64,000 bases of DNA from Pyrus communis (GCF_963583255.1 NC_084803.1:5576121-5640120), one strand, 5' to 3'; shown: positions 47,718 through 60,573, counted from the stretch's first letter. Numbers and translations are program-made. Notes: generated by a model from the sequence alone, not told the origin.

Positions 47718-48879
47718 AGGTCCTATGGTGGCATAAGACGAAGAAAAAACATCAAAAAATATAATTGTGTATGGTAATCGTCCTTTTCCGTCCTCTTTCC
47801 AAAGGAGTGAACTTGCACAAAGACAATTACTGTTTACAGTGAATAGTAAGGACAATTTTATTGCCTTGCCCTCCAAAATTGCCATTGCCTCCACTAACTA
47901 GTAAAAATGCTCTAAACAAGTGCTTTAAACAACTGAGCTAGAAGAGCTCATTCAGCTAACAAATAGCTTACAGTTTTTCATGTCATAATATTTGTGAGAA
48001 GGGTGATGCTATTTAGTGACCTCTATTAAATTAAGGACACTATTTGGATTTTTACATGTAAAGGTCGATACTCCTTGGATAATGTGACATGGCAACATTT
48101 TAGTGTTTAGCCATCTATATGTGTTAACAAATCAACGATTATAATAACAAATAACATCCTCATAATAAATTATCATTTTTATGCATGTGGATAACTTAAA
48201 GGTCTCCATATATCGATTGAACTTTTCAAAAATTATCTGTGAATTATGATTAAAAAAATATATTTAGATTATAATGTTTGTATGATAAATTGATGTTATG
48301 TCGTCATGCAATAAGGAAAGCAATGTTTTTTTTTATTTATAAAAAAAAATCTAGGGCGATACCTCCAAGTTAATTACTATGTCATTTTGGTAAGGAAAAT
48401 AAATAAATTAATATATATCTTGGCTTGCATACAACAAGAACTCACACGATAGAGATACCGTATATATGCTATATAAAGATATGATGATTACGTTTCAGCT
48501 TTCAACATAATATTTTATGCGGTAAAATGTAATTGTCAGATATCGTATATGTTATGTGTAATTTGACTGATATATAATCGACAAGAATAAATCGACGGCA
48601 TGTCTAACCTGTTAAATTTTCTTTGTAAATGATAATCGACCATAAATTGTTGATGCCGAAATTCAGACGAAGCCTGCACACGTATTTGGCTCGAGTGTTT
48701 TTTGGTCTCAACGCTATGGAATGGCTCGAGAGAAAGAGAGAATAGACGAGCCATTGTTTGAGGCTACCGACAGACAGTGTTTGAACTCGAATGTGTGTGA
48801 AAGTTGCACGTAAATCTAACTTTTTAATCAAATGATTGTGCACTAAATGCGAAGGTGATTCAGTTAAGTATTTTTTCTT

Positions 48880-49900
48880 GCCTCGAGGGAACGAGCACTT
48901 AAAATTTAATGTAACTTTGTGTGCACTTTTCTAAAAAGTAAATGAAAGCGAAACAAAAACTAAAGTGAGAAACAAAATGTAATCATTTCATGGTGGAGTT
49001 AAGATGACAAAATGTTTACAAAAGTAAAATCTAGGCAGGTGGGCCTAACTACATGAATTGAAATGTAAATTGACCAGAAATGTAAAGAAAGTAGTAAAAA
49101 ATATAGTAAGATTCAGGCCATGAAGGTCAAGATAAGGCTAGAGAAGTCCACCGAGATCACTGGTATCAGATTGGAGCAGTACAAAACATACGCATCTAAG
49201 AGGGTTGTAATGGCACATCAACCAAATCATACCATGGGGTGGTTAAGATGTAAAAGTTTTAGATTGTAAGAGTGTTTGCTTCAAAAGAAGACATTGAGAC
49301 TGTAGCTGAAGAGTTAAGAGAGTTTTTGCTGAAGATCAATTCAGGTTGGGCTGAAAAGCAGTTGAGTTGATTGATCATATAGATTGAATTTGATGAAAAT
49401 CCTTAGCTTGAAGGCCTCTGGCTCTATTTATAGAAAGTGGAGAAAGAGCAACCTCGATCATATTGCTGAGTTGGGGCACAAGTAGATCGGTCATTTGGTG
49501 CAAACAGTTACTGTAATTCCTAGAAAATGGCCTTTAGATGTGTCTTATGGCAATAATGACATAGGCATTTAAGAAAGTGAGATATTTTTCCGGTCTGATC
49601 GTCCGTGTACTAGACGCAGCTTGGTGAGAAAACTCTTTCCGAGCCCTCATACTGGTTGGGGTGGAACGACATGGTCATCTTAACTTTTTTCTGAGATAAA
49701 ATCTCAAATTAAGCTTCAAAGTTGGTAGGCTGTAGTCGGTGGCTTTTGCATAAATAAAAATAATTTGGCCCCATAGCATTGCCCGAACATATTGTGGTAT
49801 CAAATTGGAGTCCATTTTACAACTCACATGCAATTTGAATCTTTTATCGATGTTTTGTGCACTATTTATTTCAAGGATGATGCTAGGAAAACCACATCTA
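48880..49900. repeat. Probable decayed LTR-retrotransposon sequence
   Basis: Base composition changes from AT-rich to mixed, with transcribed-looking text and a TCTATTTATAGAAAG TATA-like motif near 49425. There are many fragmentary frames but no domain. It reads like an old LTR; no terminal repeats or target duplication were found, so this is a weak call. Confidence 0.3.
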
Positions 49901-50779
49901 TTAGGAAAACCACATCTATCAATTTCGTACTTCAATTGTAATTTTATACATATGTGCCATATTTATACAGCCAACGACGATTTTGTTTCTAGAAGTATGT
50001 ATAAAAGGGGAAATCGCCGTATATTCTTTTCCTTATGCCTGAATATTTCGTATAGAATTTCAAAATTTATTCACTTTATTTTAGTATGTCCTAAGTTAAC
50101 ATTGAGACAAATTATATACACGCAGATATGTGTGTGTGTGTGTATCATTACAGATATATGTTCTCTTTTTATTTTTTAACAAAAGCCTTGGAATGTCACA
50201 CATGAGTTCAAGTTAAATCAAACATTATTAGAGTGATAATTTAGGTTATACTTTCTTTGGGAGGAAACAAGATCGATAGGATCATCAATTATTTTGTCCC
50301 TATATATATATGTATATGTAGTGTCATCTTCACAACTTTGATCTTTGATCGCATTTTACAACCATGTAGTACGGTGTGTTTCTGTTCGTAAACTTGTTGA
50401 ACAACACATTTAAGTTATTTGAGGGATACCTTATAAACGATCACAGACCTTGAATTTTAATTTTCTGATTTGGAGTTGACCAAGCGTGGCTATTAGATTG
50501 TGTATTGTTGCCGATAGACCAGTTCTGGATGTGTAAGGAGGGTGTAGCATTCTTTCTCCTTCGTTCAGAGTTTTCACAATGAATTTTCTTTAAGGTTCCA
50601 ATGAGGCTCCCACAATTTTTGCAACTATTTCTTTATTGAAATACAATACCCTACAAAAGTGTCCCTTAATTGAAGCTCCCTCCATAGAAGTGTGCCACTA
50701 GCTAGGGTTACGAATTCATATTAAATGGTAAATTACAATGAGATCATTTTGGTTCACTCTTAAATAAGGTGATGCACCA

Positions 50780-50939
50780 GTTAGTACTACGATCTAGTGG
50801 TATTCCTCTTCACTTGTAAGTGAGAGGTCTTAGGTTCGATTCTCGCCAAAGACGAATTTGAACCATATCATTGCTAGCCCATTGTGAGGCTAAACCCACT
50901 TCCACCCTTAGTGTAAATAATATCGTTTGTTAAAAAAAA
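50780..50939 (+). repeat. tRNA-derived SINE, copy 2
   Basis: Carries ATCTAGTGGTATTCC (box A region) and GGTTCGATTCTCGCC (box B), ending in an A run. The flanks GTGATGCACCA (50769-50779) and GTGATGTTCACCA (50940-50952) look like an imperfect target duplication. It aligns with the copy at 2356-2517. Confidence 0.75.
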
Positions 50940-51839
50940 GTGATGTTCACCACCTCATTGGTTATTGCTAAATTAATTTAATTTAATTGATCTAAAACAT
51001 AAAATCTCAAAATTTAAATTATTCTAACAACAATGAATTGATGGCGATCATCATCAACCCATCAACCCACTTTAAGGGTGAGCAAAAATATTCCCAATTA
51101 CTATACATACCTTTATTTGACTATTATATATTTGGGTTGTATTCTCATTGGTACATGCAGGCGGCAAGTTTTGAGTATACATAATGTCAAATATTCATCA
51201 ATTTTTGTGTAGAAGAATAAATTTGAAATTGGAAAAATTAGTATCCGATCTCTAATTACTAATGTTTATTGACTGAAATTTTATTAGTTTTTAGATTTTG
51301 ATCAAAGTCCCTATCATTAATGTAATAATGAATTCACATGTCAGTTACATAATTTTTTAAAATAAAAATTAATAATTGATTTAGAATTTTAATACTCACA
51401 CCTTTATTAAACTCCTAACTAATTTTCAATTCAAAACATTTCCAAAATAAATAAATAAAATTAGAATAAGTTTGTACCCATTAGCTTTTCTTCAAAAATA
51501 TATTTTCAATTTTTAAATCTTATATGTACCCATTCATTTAATTTTTTTTTTTTAATTTTTAATCTTAAAATGTACTCATTCTTAAATATACCAATTTGTT
51601 ATATGTAAAATGTACCATTTTTTATATATAAAATATATTCAATATTTTTCTAATCTATTTTTAAACTTATATGGGTACATTCTTTTTTCTTTGATTTGAG
51701 AATGTACCCTATCAAGTTTAATCGAAGAAATTTACTAATATTATTAAGCCTAATATCTTTTTTTTTTTTTTTTTTTTTGAAGAATGTACCCATGTTTTGG
51801 TACAATAATTTTTTATTAATTTTGATGAATGTACCCGTG

Positions 51840-51842
<3 letters not shown>

Positions 51843-51875
<33 letters not shown>
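51843..51875. repeat. (AC)n microsatellite
   Basis: About 16 uninterrupted AC units inside an AT-rich region with repeated AATGTACCC motifs (51480-51845). Confidence 0.95.
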
Positions 51876-51877
<2 letters not shown>

Positions 51878-52001
51878 AGTATATGTATATTTTAATATTT
51901 TTAATCCCACAAATTATGGTTTTTTATTTAAAATCTCATTAATATAAACAACTATAATTTTTAATTTTTAATTAAAAAAATATAGTAACATACATAGAAA
52001 T

Positions 52002-52650
52002 TGTCACATCTCGGCCTGGGGCAGATCACTTCCCAGGCTCGCTCCACCACCGTAGCACGATATTGTTCGCTATGGGCCCCGACCACACCCTCACGGTTTT
52101 GTTTCTGGGAACTTACACGAGAACTTCCCGATAGGTCACCCATCATGGGAGTGCTCTCGCGCGTTACTCGCTTAATTTCGGAGTTCAGATGAAACCCGAA
52201 GCCAGTGACTCCCAAAAGGCATTGCGCTAGGTAGGGATGAGAATATACATATAATGATCAATTCCCTGGGTGATGTGGGATGTCACAATCCACCCTCCTT
52301 AGGGGCCCGACATCCTCGTCGGCACACACGCGGCCAGGGTTAGGCTCTGATACCAAATTGTCACATCTCGACCTGGGGCAGATCACTTCCCAAACTCGTT
52401 TCACCACCGTAGCACGATATTATCCGCTTTGGGCCCCGACCACACCCTCATGGTTTTGTTTCTGGGAACTTACACGAGAACTTCTCGATAGGTCACCCAT
52501 CATGGGAGTGCTCTCGCGCGTTACTCGCTTAACTTCGGACTTCCGATGGAACCCAAAGCTAGTGAGCTCCCAAAAGACCTCGCGCTAGGTAGGGATGAAA
52601 ATATACATATAAGGATCACTCCCCGGTGTGATGTGGGATGTCATGTCACA
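52002..52650 (-). mobile_element. Complete Cassandra TRIM (5S rRNA-like LTRs), minus strand
   Basis: Read on the minus strand: 5' LTR 52650-52359, primer-binding site TGGTATCAGAGCC at 52355-52343, short internal region, 3' LTR 52287-52002. The flanks are GAAAT at 51997-52001 and 52651-52655, a perfect 5-base duplication. The LTRs hold a 5S rRNA-like block with TCCGAAGTTAAGCGAG and GATGGGTGACC, the hallmark of Cassandra. No coding capacity. LTR lengths are 286 and 292 because of a small TCATG insertion near the outer end. Confidence 0.9.
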
Positions 52651-52931
52651 GAAATAAATTATCGCATTAATTTCAAAAACTTCGATAAAAAATTAAAAAC
52701 CAACAAAATTTCAGTTAAAAAATATTCATAATTAGGGACCACATCCAAAATCTTTATTTGAAATTACATACTATAGCTAGCTAACGAAACCATACTTGTC
52801 TAGTACAACTGTTCATTTCGTTGTCTGACTTAATTTTAGCAATAAATTATTAAGAAAAACCGGGCCAGGAAAAGGTGAAAAAATTAATCAAACGGTTCTT
52901 TTCATGTACATGTAAATGTTGAAGCATCTCA

Positions 52932-52997
<66 letters not shown>

Positions 52998-54159
52998 GCA
53001 TTTTCTCATCCACGCGTAGCTACTAGCAGTAGGGATAGGCACTTGGAATTGAAAACTAAAATTGAAACACGAATTAAATTGAATAACACTAAACGGTTCA
53101 GTTTTTGCGATTTTAAAACTGAACAGCAATATGGAAAAACGATTTGGTTTTGATTTTGAATTCAAGTATCATTTATGGTACTCTTAATCCACAACCACAC
53201 TAACAAGCTCCAAGGTAATCTCAAGCTTCTAATTCACAAGGTTTCATGACTTCTCATCCATCCGTTTCACTTTCACAAGGTTCATGGTCTTCCCAAGTAT
53301 CGCCTTCTCAAGCATGTTCATAAGCTCAAAGGCCTCCTCAACCTTCGAAGAGTAGGTGTCCATAAGACAAAAGGAAAGAGAAAGAGTTTAACAAAGCAAA
53401 ATAGTGACTTGAATTGCAAGGACAATTTATTTTTTTCATGTTGTACTACTAATGTCATAAGGCATTTTGATGTTGAAGTTTGTTTGAACTATAGTTTAGT
53501 ATGGTAAACTTAACCTTTTCAATTGGGTTGTAGTAAAGTAATGCCATAAGGCCTTTTGAGTTTTGATGTTGAACTTTACTTTAAGTTGAATTTTAGTGTG
53601 GTGATCATGAATCTTTTTCTATTGGTTTGTATTAATGCCATAAAATATTTAGTTTGAAATGGTATGAAACCGAAACCAAAATCGTTTGAAACTGAACCGA
53701 ACTGCAACCAAATGGTTTGGTTCCATTTTGGTCCACGCTTCAAAACAGCACAAAACAGCATCGCAAAAAAATTTAATTTCGATTTTGATTTCACCTAAAA
53801 CCGCACTGAACCAAAATGTGCCCACCCTAACGGGCAAGTGTCATACTTGCTGCGTATCACAATAACATGCATGCAATATTGTATTCATTAATAGAAAACT
53901 TCATTTTAATCCTTAAAAAATATGAGTTTTAGGCTATAACCTTGTGTAAGATTAAAATCCAATTTTAGTCCCTAGTACATTTAATCATCTCATTTATTAG
54001 TTATATTTTGATGTTTTATTTATCTTTTTATTTTTATTTTAATGTACTAATTACATTTAAATTTAATTTTTATTTCATTCATCATAATATATTTTAATGC
54101 CTACATTTAGACAACTAATATTTTTATAATATATATATTCCGATAACAATTTTGTATGT
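52651..54159. other. Intergenic between the two Cassandra copies
   Basis: No gene. Besides the (TA)n run it has AT-rich DNA with a low-complexity TGGTTTGGTTTCATTTTGG-like purine/pyrimidine pattern at 53640-53820 that looks like a decayed repeat. Confidence 0.4.
52935..52995. repeat. (TA)n microsatellite
   Basis: About 30 uninterrupted TA units. Likely to be length-variable; no gene nearby. Confidence 0.97.
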
Positions 54160-55135
54160 TCTTCATTTAGGTACATTAATACATTTGAATATTTCGGTAT
54201 ATCCATTGATACAAACATATAGGTACATTAAATCAATATAATGCATTTCGGTACGTATATTTTGGTACACACATTTGAGTATTGACATTTAGGTACATTA
54301 ATTCAATATACTATATTTCGGTACATACATTTCGTGTGACATCCCACATCGCCCAGGGGAGTGATCCTTATATGTATATTCCCATCCCTACCTAGCACGA
54401 GGCCTTTTGGGAGCTCACTGGCTTCGGGTTCCGTTGGAACTCCGAAGTTAAGCGAGAAGGGGGCTAGAGCAATCCCATGAGGGGTGACCTACTGGGAAGT
54501 TGCTCGTGAGTTCCCAAAAACAAAACCGTGAGGGAATGGTAAGCCCAAAGCGGACAATATCGTGCTACGGTGGTGGAGCGGGCCCGGGAAGTGATCCGTC
54601 CCGGGCCGGGATGTGACAATTGGTATCAGAGCCTAACCCTGGTAGCGTGTGTGCCGATGAGGACGTCGGGCCCCTAAGGGGGGTGGATTGTGACATCCCA
54701 CATCGCCTAGGGGAGTGATCCTTATATGTATATTCCCATCCCTACCTAGCACGAGGCCTTTTGGGAGCTCACTGGCTTCGGGTTCCGTTGGAACTCCGAA
54801 GTTAAGCGAGAAGGGGGCTAGAGTAATCCCATGAGGGGTGACCCACTGGGAAGTTGCTCGTGAGTTCCCAAAAACAAAACCGTGAGGGAATGGTAAGCCC
54901 AAAGCGGACAATATCGTGCTACGGTGGTGGAGCGAGCCGGGGAAGTGATCCGGCCCGGGCCGTGATGTGACATTTCGGTACTTACATTTTGGTATATTAA
55001 TTCAATATAATACATTTCGGTACATATATTTAGGTTTATTATAATATATTTCGGTACAATCATGTATGTACAAATATTTCGATACAAAAAGTCAATTTTA
55101 TATATTTTTGCACAATCATTTTTGTATACTTATGT
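54160..55135. repeat. AT-rich minisatellite split by the Cassandra insertion
   Basis: On both sides of the Cassandra copy, units of roughly 40-50 bases repeat the motifs TTTAGGTACATTAATTCAAT, ATAATACATTTCGGTAC and CATTTTGGTA. The element sits inside one TTTCGG motif, which became its target duplication. Confidence 0.7.
54335..54972 (+). mobile_element. Complete Cassandra TRIM (5S rRNA-like LTRs), plus strand
   Basis: LTR1 is 54335-54618 and LTR2 is 54689-54972, both 284 bases, starting TGTGACATCCCACATCG and ending TGTGACA. The internal region is 70 bases, with the primer-binding site TGGTATCAGAGCC (54621-54633) and a purine tract AAGGGGGGTGGA before LTR2. The flanks TTTCG at 54330-54334 and 54973-54977 are a perfect 5-base duplication. 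The LTRs differ at 7 of 284 positions by my count, so the insertion is fairly young. The 5S-like block at about 54432-54510 includes AACTCCGAAGTTAAGCG and GGGTGACCTACTGGGAAGT. Confidence 0.95.
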
Positions 55136-55238
55136 ATTTATATATTTTTGTATCACAAATTTTGACACACTCAGATCGAAATCAGGGCATGCTGGCCGTT
55201 ACATGAGGGTGACATAGCCATGTGCACAGTGCGGAAGC

Positions 55239-55289
<51 letters not shown>
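55239..55289. repeat. (AAT)n microsatellite
   Basis: About 17 AAT units, directly after a TGCGGAAGC motif. Confidence 0.95.
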
Positions 55290-55290
<1 letters not shown>

Positions 55291-55744
55291 CGAATAAATA
55301 AAAACCAACTACTAGCAGTACTAGCTAAGAAAAAGTGCTAGTGCGAGATTAAGTGTGAAATACACAACCAAAGCATAAGTAGCTTAAATGCAGTTCAGCA
55401 GGACAAATGCTAGTTATACAACACCCAAAGGTGACCATACAATGGTGATAATCTGTCAGAGCTGCCATGGATTCCTCGCAAGCCACCAAAAAACACTCTT
55501 AACTAGAACCTGGAGGAGCGCAAAACAGAAAGTGTGAGTGGGCAAAAACAAAGCTTTTCAAAATCATTATATTTCTCAAAAGTTATAACCCCTCGCTGTA
55601 AAACCTATATAATTTCCCAGAAAATAGAATATATATATCTATACCACAACCATGCTTAGTATAGCAAAATTCACCAATATGCCATGTCAAATATCTCAGC
55701 ATAAAAAAAAAATGTAAGCTAGGTGATATAACTCAATGCAAATG

Positions 55745-56015
55745 ATATGTTAGCCGGAGTCACCTAACGCGACATGTACAGCTGAATCTAGAGCTCATCC
55801 ATCTAGTCGGAGTCACCTAACGTGACCTGTACGACTCAAATCCACATCTTAACAAATATACCTGCACACGAGTCAGAACCACCTAAAGTGGTATGTATGA
55901 CATGATTGTGTGTAAATAAATACGATCAAGTGTTACGATCACGTGAAGACTGTGTGAATAATCGCAGGTCACCTACGAGTCGGAACCACTTATAGTGGTT
56001 TGTACGACAGCACTG
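55745..56015. repeat. Four irregular repeats with small palindromes
   Basis: Copies at about 55755, 55806, 55871 and 55977 follow AGTCGGAGTCACCTAACGTG then ACMTGTACGAC, where each copy changes both sides of a CACCTAA-GTG or ACCACTTATAGTGGT stem. The spacers differ in length (about 51, 65 and 106 bases between starts). No reading frame. Confidence 0.6.
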
Positions 56016-56124
56016 TGCACCTAACTTGGCTCCAAGATGAGCGTATGGTGCGGAAGGTGAACATCACGTGAAGGATTGTGCCCTAACTCTGGGCAGGAAC
56101 ACTCATATCGAGGTGCAGGTTTAT

Positions 56125-56325
56125 GAGCTCTCAACACATCTCACATTTACGAGAACTTCCCAGTGGGTCACCCATCATGGGATTGCTCTCGCGCGCTACT
56201 TGCTTAACTTCAGAGTCCCCAAAAACAAACCTGTGAGGGTGTGGTAGGGGCCCAAAGCAAACAATATTATGCTACGGTGGAGTCGAGCCCATGATGTGGT
56301 GGGGGCCCGAGCCGGGATGTGACCA
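56125..56325. mobile_element. Chimeric, degenerate Cassandra fragment
   Basis: The first half (ACGAGAACTTCCCAGTGGG to GCTTAACTTCAGAG) matches the Cassandra 5S-like block in minus orientation. The second half (CCCCAAAAACAAACCTGTG to GCCGGGATGTGACC) matches the LTR 3' part in plus orientation. No terminal repeats or duplication remain. Confidence 0.65.
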
Positions 56326-56339
56326 ATTTGTTTTAATAT

Positions 56340-59300
56340 TTTCTCATTTATGTTCATTTATAATTAAAGAACTAAATATTTGCATATTAATAAAATTAAA
56401 ATTTAATATGGAGAGATTAAATAAAAATATACATTAAATAACAAAAATTGAATATAAATTTTGATAAAAGTACACTGTAAGGGATTAAATTAAATATATA
56501 ATCTAGCACCAAGTTTTTTTTTTTTTTTTTCGTTTTGTTTTTTTCTTTAAATCTTTTGTAAGAACTAATGTTCAAAAACCCCATTGATTAACTACATGAA
56601 ACGTGAAAATATGGTCAATGAAAAAGTCAAATTTAAAAATGGGCATCTTTTTTGTTACAAATTATGCGAATATGCTAATTAATCACATCATCCTGACATC
56701 CTCAAAATAACACTTCAGATGAAAATTAATGGTGACAAACAAATGGTTTTCATTTGGCTAGCTTTTAATTAATTTCTCTACATCTTAACCACGAGAGGAG
56801 CTACATGTAGACCGACAGTTGCCTCATATAGCTTCCCACTCTTCATGTGGCTCTATATAATTAGCATTAAAATATGTTATTTTCGCTTTTATGAATTCCT
56901 TAAGGTAGTTCAGCCACTAATTTCAACCGTCTTAATTCAATTATTTTTTCAATCCACCATGAACCACTTTAAGTGTAGACTTTGTCTCTCCTGGAAGAAA
57001 TGCATCATGTCATGAGAGGTAGCTTGAATCTGGTATGTCTATGATGAAGTATAGTACTCCTAATCTGATTATTTCATCAAATGTTTTGCTAAAAAAAAGG
57101 GATCGGTACAAGTTTCGCTTTCATTTCAAATCCAAGATGCGATTAGCTCTCTCATCTATTTAGTGTTAAGAATACCAATGCCACAAAAAATCATGTTGTG
57201 GTTTGAAAGATTCCACTCAAATGTGGGATTGATCTTCCACCAATTGAAATCAATAAATCAATTTTGACTTATCCTTAATCAAACCGGTCACTAGCTAGGA
57301 CTCGTACAGAATTTTGGATGAAACTAATTCTGAAAAGGAAAATAAAAAATTAATGACCACATAATTTGTGTCAAAACTCCACAACGGGGAACAATACAAA
57401 AATTCACAAGGGAATAAAAAAAAATGACAAGGAATTTAGAAACAAGCGTTATGGGTCATGGTAGTCTGGCCGTCGAAAGTGGGTGAGACAAAACAAGCTT
57501 GTTGGGCCATTTCGGTTCCAAAGAAAATTATGATGTTTTCCAATTTCCATGAATAATCCACCATTATTCATGAATTTAGTTCCCACTCAAATTCCCAGTC
57601 CATACCCATTTAGGAAAATGGAAAGCTCAACTTGTTGATTAATGTATATTTTCTTCCACATGGAAAACAAAAGGGCACACCTCATCCAAAATATCACTTA
57701 CTTTGATAATTAAAATTTGTTTGGTGCCATTAGCGATATACACTATATTTATAGTAATTTGAGTGAGAAGTTAAAACCAATAGAATGTACCTAAAATTTG
57801 GAGTAAAAAGAATTTGACTCAATAGTCTCCGGTAGATGATGCTAAGAGACCAAATTTTCAAACCAAATAATGTGACACCAATAGAAAATAAGCATGTTAA
57901 TCAACAGTTAATTAATAATCCAATCATCAACAACCACATCATTTGGTTTATACAATTTGGCTTAAAATTTTGGTTTCCCTTAGCATTGTACCCTTCCCCA
58001 ATGCACCATAGAAATTGAATTCTATATGACTTTGGAGTAATATTTAAAGTTATATTTCAAATTAGATATAACTCTAGAGTTAAAATTGAAACTCCATCTT
58101 AGAAGATATAAAAGATAAATTTTGAATTTTTTGTTTATATAATTTAGAAGTATAAACTATCTCCAATACACAAGAATTAAAGTTTAAAACTCAAATTTGA
58201 CTTTGTATGCATTTGATACAGAATAACTTGCACTACTTCGATTCGAGTCAAATAAAACTTTAGGGCATGTTGTCTTAACATTCTCACATGCGTTTATATG
58301 TTTACTATGTATTACTAAGAGGAATGAAATTGCAAGGAAAAAGTATCATTCTTAGTTATGTGTATTAAGACCTAAGGAGTGAATAAATAAATAAATCCCA
58401 CAGTGATTTTGGCATACAGGTAAAATCAAGGTACGAGATCATCAATGAGCAAGGGGAGTTTATCTCATACTCATTTTTTCTTCTTTAATTTTTTTTTTAA
58501 GCATATTTACTTACAAGGAATGAAATGAGAGAGAATGAATATCATTCATATTCATTTGTTTACTAACAACTAAAGAAATGAAAAATAGGCGAATCCGAGA
58601 TCTTGTAAATTTTGAACATGACATACCTAAAAAATAACGGTATTCCATTAACATAGCGGAGTTGTTTATCCATTCTCAGTTTTCATTCCTATAGCATATA
58701 AGTAAACATGCCCATTATACCCATACCAAGTAAGTAAATATGCTAAACTTTTTATTGTTGGGTCGGAGATAGCTTAATCCGTAAGTACGTAGAGTATGAT
58801 GAAATCCCAAATCAAGTTATTTAAAGAATGATTAATGGCCCACTTGACCTAATGGACTCGAGTGCCTCCATTCAAAGTCATGTCTGGTTTGCTATTGGAT
58901 TACTACTCTCCTGTTGCCTGTTGCTTAGTGAAATCAAGATTCAACACCCTTGTAATTGCTTCTGTCTCTTCATGCCCTAATTGATTCCCACAAATTTTTA
59001 ATCAAAGAATAACATAATTGCTCGAACGTGGCGGACAAAATTAAGGTTTCCCCATACAGGCAACACCTTGTTTAATTAAAACTAATTAATCTTATTAGTG
59101 GGTGGCCCAAAACCATGATATGAATGTGTGGCCGGTGCTGTTAAGGAGTGCTGTGTCAGCTTGTCATAATTTGCTAATTAAGTTGATTAATTAGTCGTTA
59201 GATCAGCCTTTGTTTTTGTAGTCTTCTTTGGAGCTAATTCAAGTCAATAAAGCAACTTGATTCCATTCCTTGATTCAGAATTAGTGGGAGGAGAATCGAT

Positions 59301-60573
59301 TTTATAGTACACTTAAAAATATTACAAAAGTGCTAGCTCATGATGAATTATGATTTCATAGAATTTCCTTTGTCGACATAGATGCTCTTATAATAGCTTT
59401 TTAACACAAGTTCTAGAACAGATGAAATAATATGTAACAATATTTGATAACGAGGTGCCGAATTTTAAGTGCAAATGAATGTTATTACACAACGGTAGAA
59501 CCCTAGCTACCTCAAGAACTCTTCGTTCGAGTTCAAATTCCCTACTCTCCGTCTAACTTAGAATAAAAAAGTCACTTAGGTGGCAAGTAAATGGGTTAAT
59601 TAAAGGTGCCCAAGTAATATGTAACCTTCTTAATGTTTGTTTAAATAAAAACTACTTTCCCATAAATGAAAACCCATGCGAGAAAAAGTAAAAACCTCCA
59701 TTCATCGATCAACAATCTGTCAACTCCTTTATAGACATGAAAAAGAAAGGGTCCTCTTCCAATATGGACATATATATACTTGTTCCATTTTTCTTGAATA
59801 TGATGAAACGAAACCGCAACATTATTTCATTCATCAAAGTAAATAGATAGATACCATTTATGATTATATTAGAAAAGAACTAAAACCATGGATTGTAATT
59901 GGATTGTTGTTTTTGTATAGTATTAGATTTAGAGCATTTTCTTCAAAATCAACCGTGTTGCGTCTTTATAATTAACAAGCAACGATTAAATTTGATTTGG
60001 CTTTTTCTTTCTTGTCAAGCCGTTCACTTTTATTCCTAGCTAGTGTGTTTTGTTGTTAGGTGAACAAAACTACATTATCCAATAGGTATTGACCTGTACT
60101 AATTAACTAGGCATGAGAAACAATATATCTTGTATGTATGCATATGCATGTTTCTTTCGTGAAGCACATTAATTGGTAAAGCTCTCTTATATTTAGTGAT
60201 AAATACCATCGCATATGATCGAGCAGAGAGGTAATGAGTTGAAAAATAGGGTTAGAGTTCGAAGCTTGTCCGTTATGGATAGGATATTAGTAAGTCGTAC
60301 AGGTTAGAAACTTAGAAAGTCCCTATTGATTGTGACCTGATATGGATTAAAGAAAATTGAACTTCAACAAACATATATAGGCACAAGATATTAAAGATGG
60401 AAACAAATCAATATTATACCTCTTCCAAAAGATATTGTTTAGACGCCAAAATATAAATGAAACAAGTACGTTTGTTGATGCACAAAATCGGCGAGTACTT
60501 TGGTACAACAGAAAGTGTCAAGTTTGTGACCTTCGCTAGGTTGCTCTGGTCATTAGTGTGGATAAGTATGTAA
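56340..60573. other. AT-rich intergenic region, no gene seen
   Basis: Only short frames without codon bias. Possible tRNA-like SINE heads near 59490 and 60165 (GTTCGAGTTCAAATTCC; TTGGTAAAGCTCTC with GAGTTCGAAGC) are too weak to call. Confidence 0.45.

Noticed and set aside
47580..47894. 104-codon minus-strand frame upstream of CCD8
   Set aside because: It overlaps the arms of a fold-back MITE and has no known domain.
51650..51947. Frames over the AC and T runs as coding
   Set aside because: Low-complexity peptides from microsatellites.
54432..54510. Genuine 5S rRNA gene
   Set aside because: Only an internal part of 5S is similar, it occurs in both LTRs, and it is flanked by LTR and primer-binding sequences: the Cassandra 5S-like domain.
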